From Ignavibacteriota bacterium (lineage in GTDB: Bacteria > Bacteroidota > Kapaibacteriia > Palsa-1295), in NCBI GenBank assembly GCA_003151215.1, contig PLXB01000505.1:1663-7157 (forward strand): a DNA stretch of 5,495 nt, read 5' to 3'. This document shows positions 4,841 through 5,495 of this stretch, one piece after another. Both the position numbers and the translations under genes were made by a program. A model generated the notes under the pieces. That model saw only the letters and a program-made list of their open reading frames with translations. It did no database searches and was not told the DNA's origin. Each line of letters opens with the position of its first letter. The stretch's first letter is position 1.

Positions 4841-5495
4841 TCCACAGGCTGCGGGTCTTTGGAAATCGAGTTACCCATCCCATATCCTGAAAGAAAAAGA
4901 ATTGCATACCCTAAACATATCCATAATACTTCCCGCAGACGCTTCAAAATAATAAAAGCCGCTGAAATGGGATGAGAAACATCTGCAGCATTCAACATCA
5001 GGAAGTAACCGGCATCTACTACGCCTAAACCCGATGGCACAATAAAGGCAACCGATCGCAAGAAACCACATGCTGCTTCAATACTAAATGCCTGAAAAAA
5101 TGTAATATCAGAACCCAATATCTTAAGCATGACATAAGTTTCAGCACCTTGAAATATCCATGCAACGATATAGAGAGAATACGCTACTACGACACTCTTT
5201 TTTCTTTCGCCTCCAAAAGTTGCGAATTGATCGTTCATTTCAAGAATATATGTTTCAGTAGATTTCCATAATCTACGCAGCAATGCAAATGGAGCGTATT
5301 CGAGCTTATCATGCAGTTTCTTGATAAAATAACTTCTGCTGGCTACTAATAGAAAGGCACCGTAAATAATAAATAATATCGCAGCAGATAAAAACAACGT
5401 ATACCCGAGTCCTTCGCGGTTAATAATGAGCGGCGAAAGCCGCTCCAGCCATCCGAAGTTGAAAACAACAACGACAATAACTACCGTGCACTGTG
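4834..5495 (-). CDS. LPG-synthase-TM / flippase-like integral membrane protein (C-terminal part, cut by right edge)
   Basis: Polytopic inner-membrane protein of the UPF0104 / lysylphosphatidylglycerol-synthase transmembrane family, often annotated 'flippase-like'; members are linked to lipid or glycolipid translocation or modification, but the substrate here is unknown. The frame is open to the right edge: reading past base 5397 (a TTG, i.e. an internal Leu) gives 32 more residues without a stop, including a Val-rich membrane segment (CTVVIVVVVFNF) and LERLSPLIINREGLGYT. In all, 219 residues are visible of a usual ~310-350. Membrane segments include FLSAAILFIIYGAFLLVA, VVVAYSLYIVAWIFQ and VLWICLGYAILFLSG. 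The hallmark is AFIVPSGLGVVDAGYFLML followed by the helix with ILKRLREVLW, matching the family's 'P-GLG-x-E/D ... R' signature. The C-terminus is short and hydrophilic (SISKDPQPVDA). No aminoacyl-transferase domain follows, so it is not a full MprF. It has no evident link to the cytochrome cluster. Confidence 0.82.
   Translation of the reverse strand, partial: QCTVVIVVVVFNFGWLERLSPLIINREGLGYTLFLSAAILFIIYGAFLLVASRSYFIKKLHDKLEYAPFALLRRLWKSTETYILEMNDQFATFGGERKKSVVVAYSLYIVAWIFQGAETYVMLKILGSDITFFQAFSIEAACGFLRSVAFIVPSGLGVVDAGYFLMLNAADVSHPISAAFIILKRLREVLWICLGYAILFLSGYGMGNSISKDPQPVDA

Noticed and set aside
1..5495. tRNA, rRNA, CRISPR array, insertion sequence or phage attachment site
   Set aside because: I looked for cloverleaf ends, spaced direct repeats, transposase motifs and terminal inverted repeats and saw none.

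Overview
The window looks like a chromosomal piece from the Bacteroidota / Ignavibacteriota / Kapabacteria side of the FCB superphylum. This is inferred from protein style, not from a marker gene. The evidence is the DUF5777-type beta-barrel protein, the pairing of YceI with small haem lipoproteins, cytochrome domains of the 'CDTT...CxxCH...MP...PNN' type, weak Shine-Dalgarno signals and moderately AT-rich DNA.

Layout, left to right. (1) Bases 1-866 (+) hold the C-terminal ~60% of 6-phosphogluconate dehydrogenase (gnd), cut by the left edge. (2) A leftward block, bases 4111 down to 901, reads in transcription order: diheme cytochrome c lipoprotein (3353-4111), a 127-bp gap with a perfect inverted repeat, monoheme cytochrome c lipoprotein (2842-3225), membrane-anchored OB-fold (tRNA_anti-like) protein (2408-2842), YceI-family protein (1806-2387), and DUF5777-like outer-membrane beta-barrel protein (901 to 1809 or 1827). 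The last four are packed with a 1-nt TAATG overlap, a 20-nt gap and a GTGA overlap, so they are very probably one operon. (3) A 222-bp divergent intergenic region (4112-4333). (4) Bases 4334-4807 (+): a second, unrelated diheme cytochrome lipoprotein with a beta-rich domain between its two haem motifs. (5) Bases 4834-5495 (-): the C-terminal part of a polytopic membrane protein of the LPG-synthase-TM / flippase-like family, running off the right edge and ending in a probable weak intrinsic terminator.

The unit worth attention is the cytochrome / OB-fold / YceI / beta-barrel cluster with the divergent diheme cytochrome. Every product carries an export signal or membrane anchor. The set supplies haem electron carriers, a fold known to bind polyisoprenoids (YceI) and a predicted outer-membrane barrel. 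A cell-envelope redox or lipid-quinone handling module is a reasonable hypothesis, but nothing in the sequence fixes the substrate. gnd and the flippase-like gene appear to be unrelated flanks.
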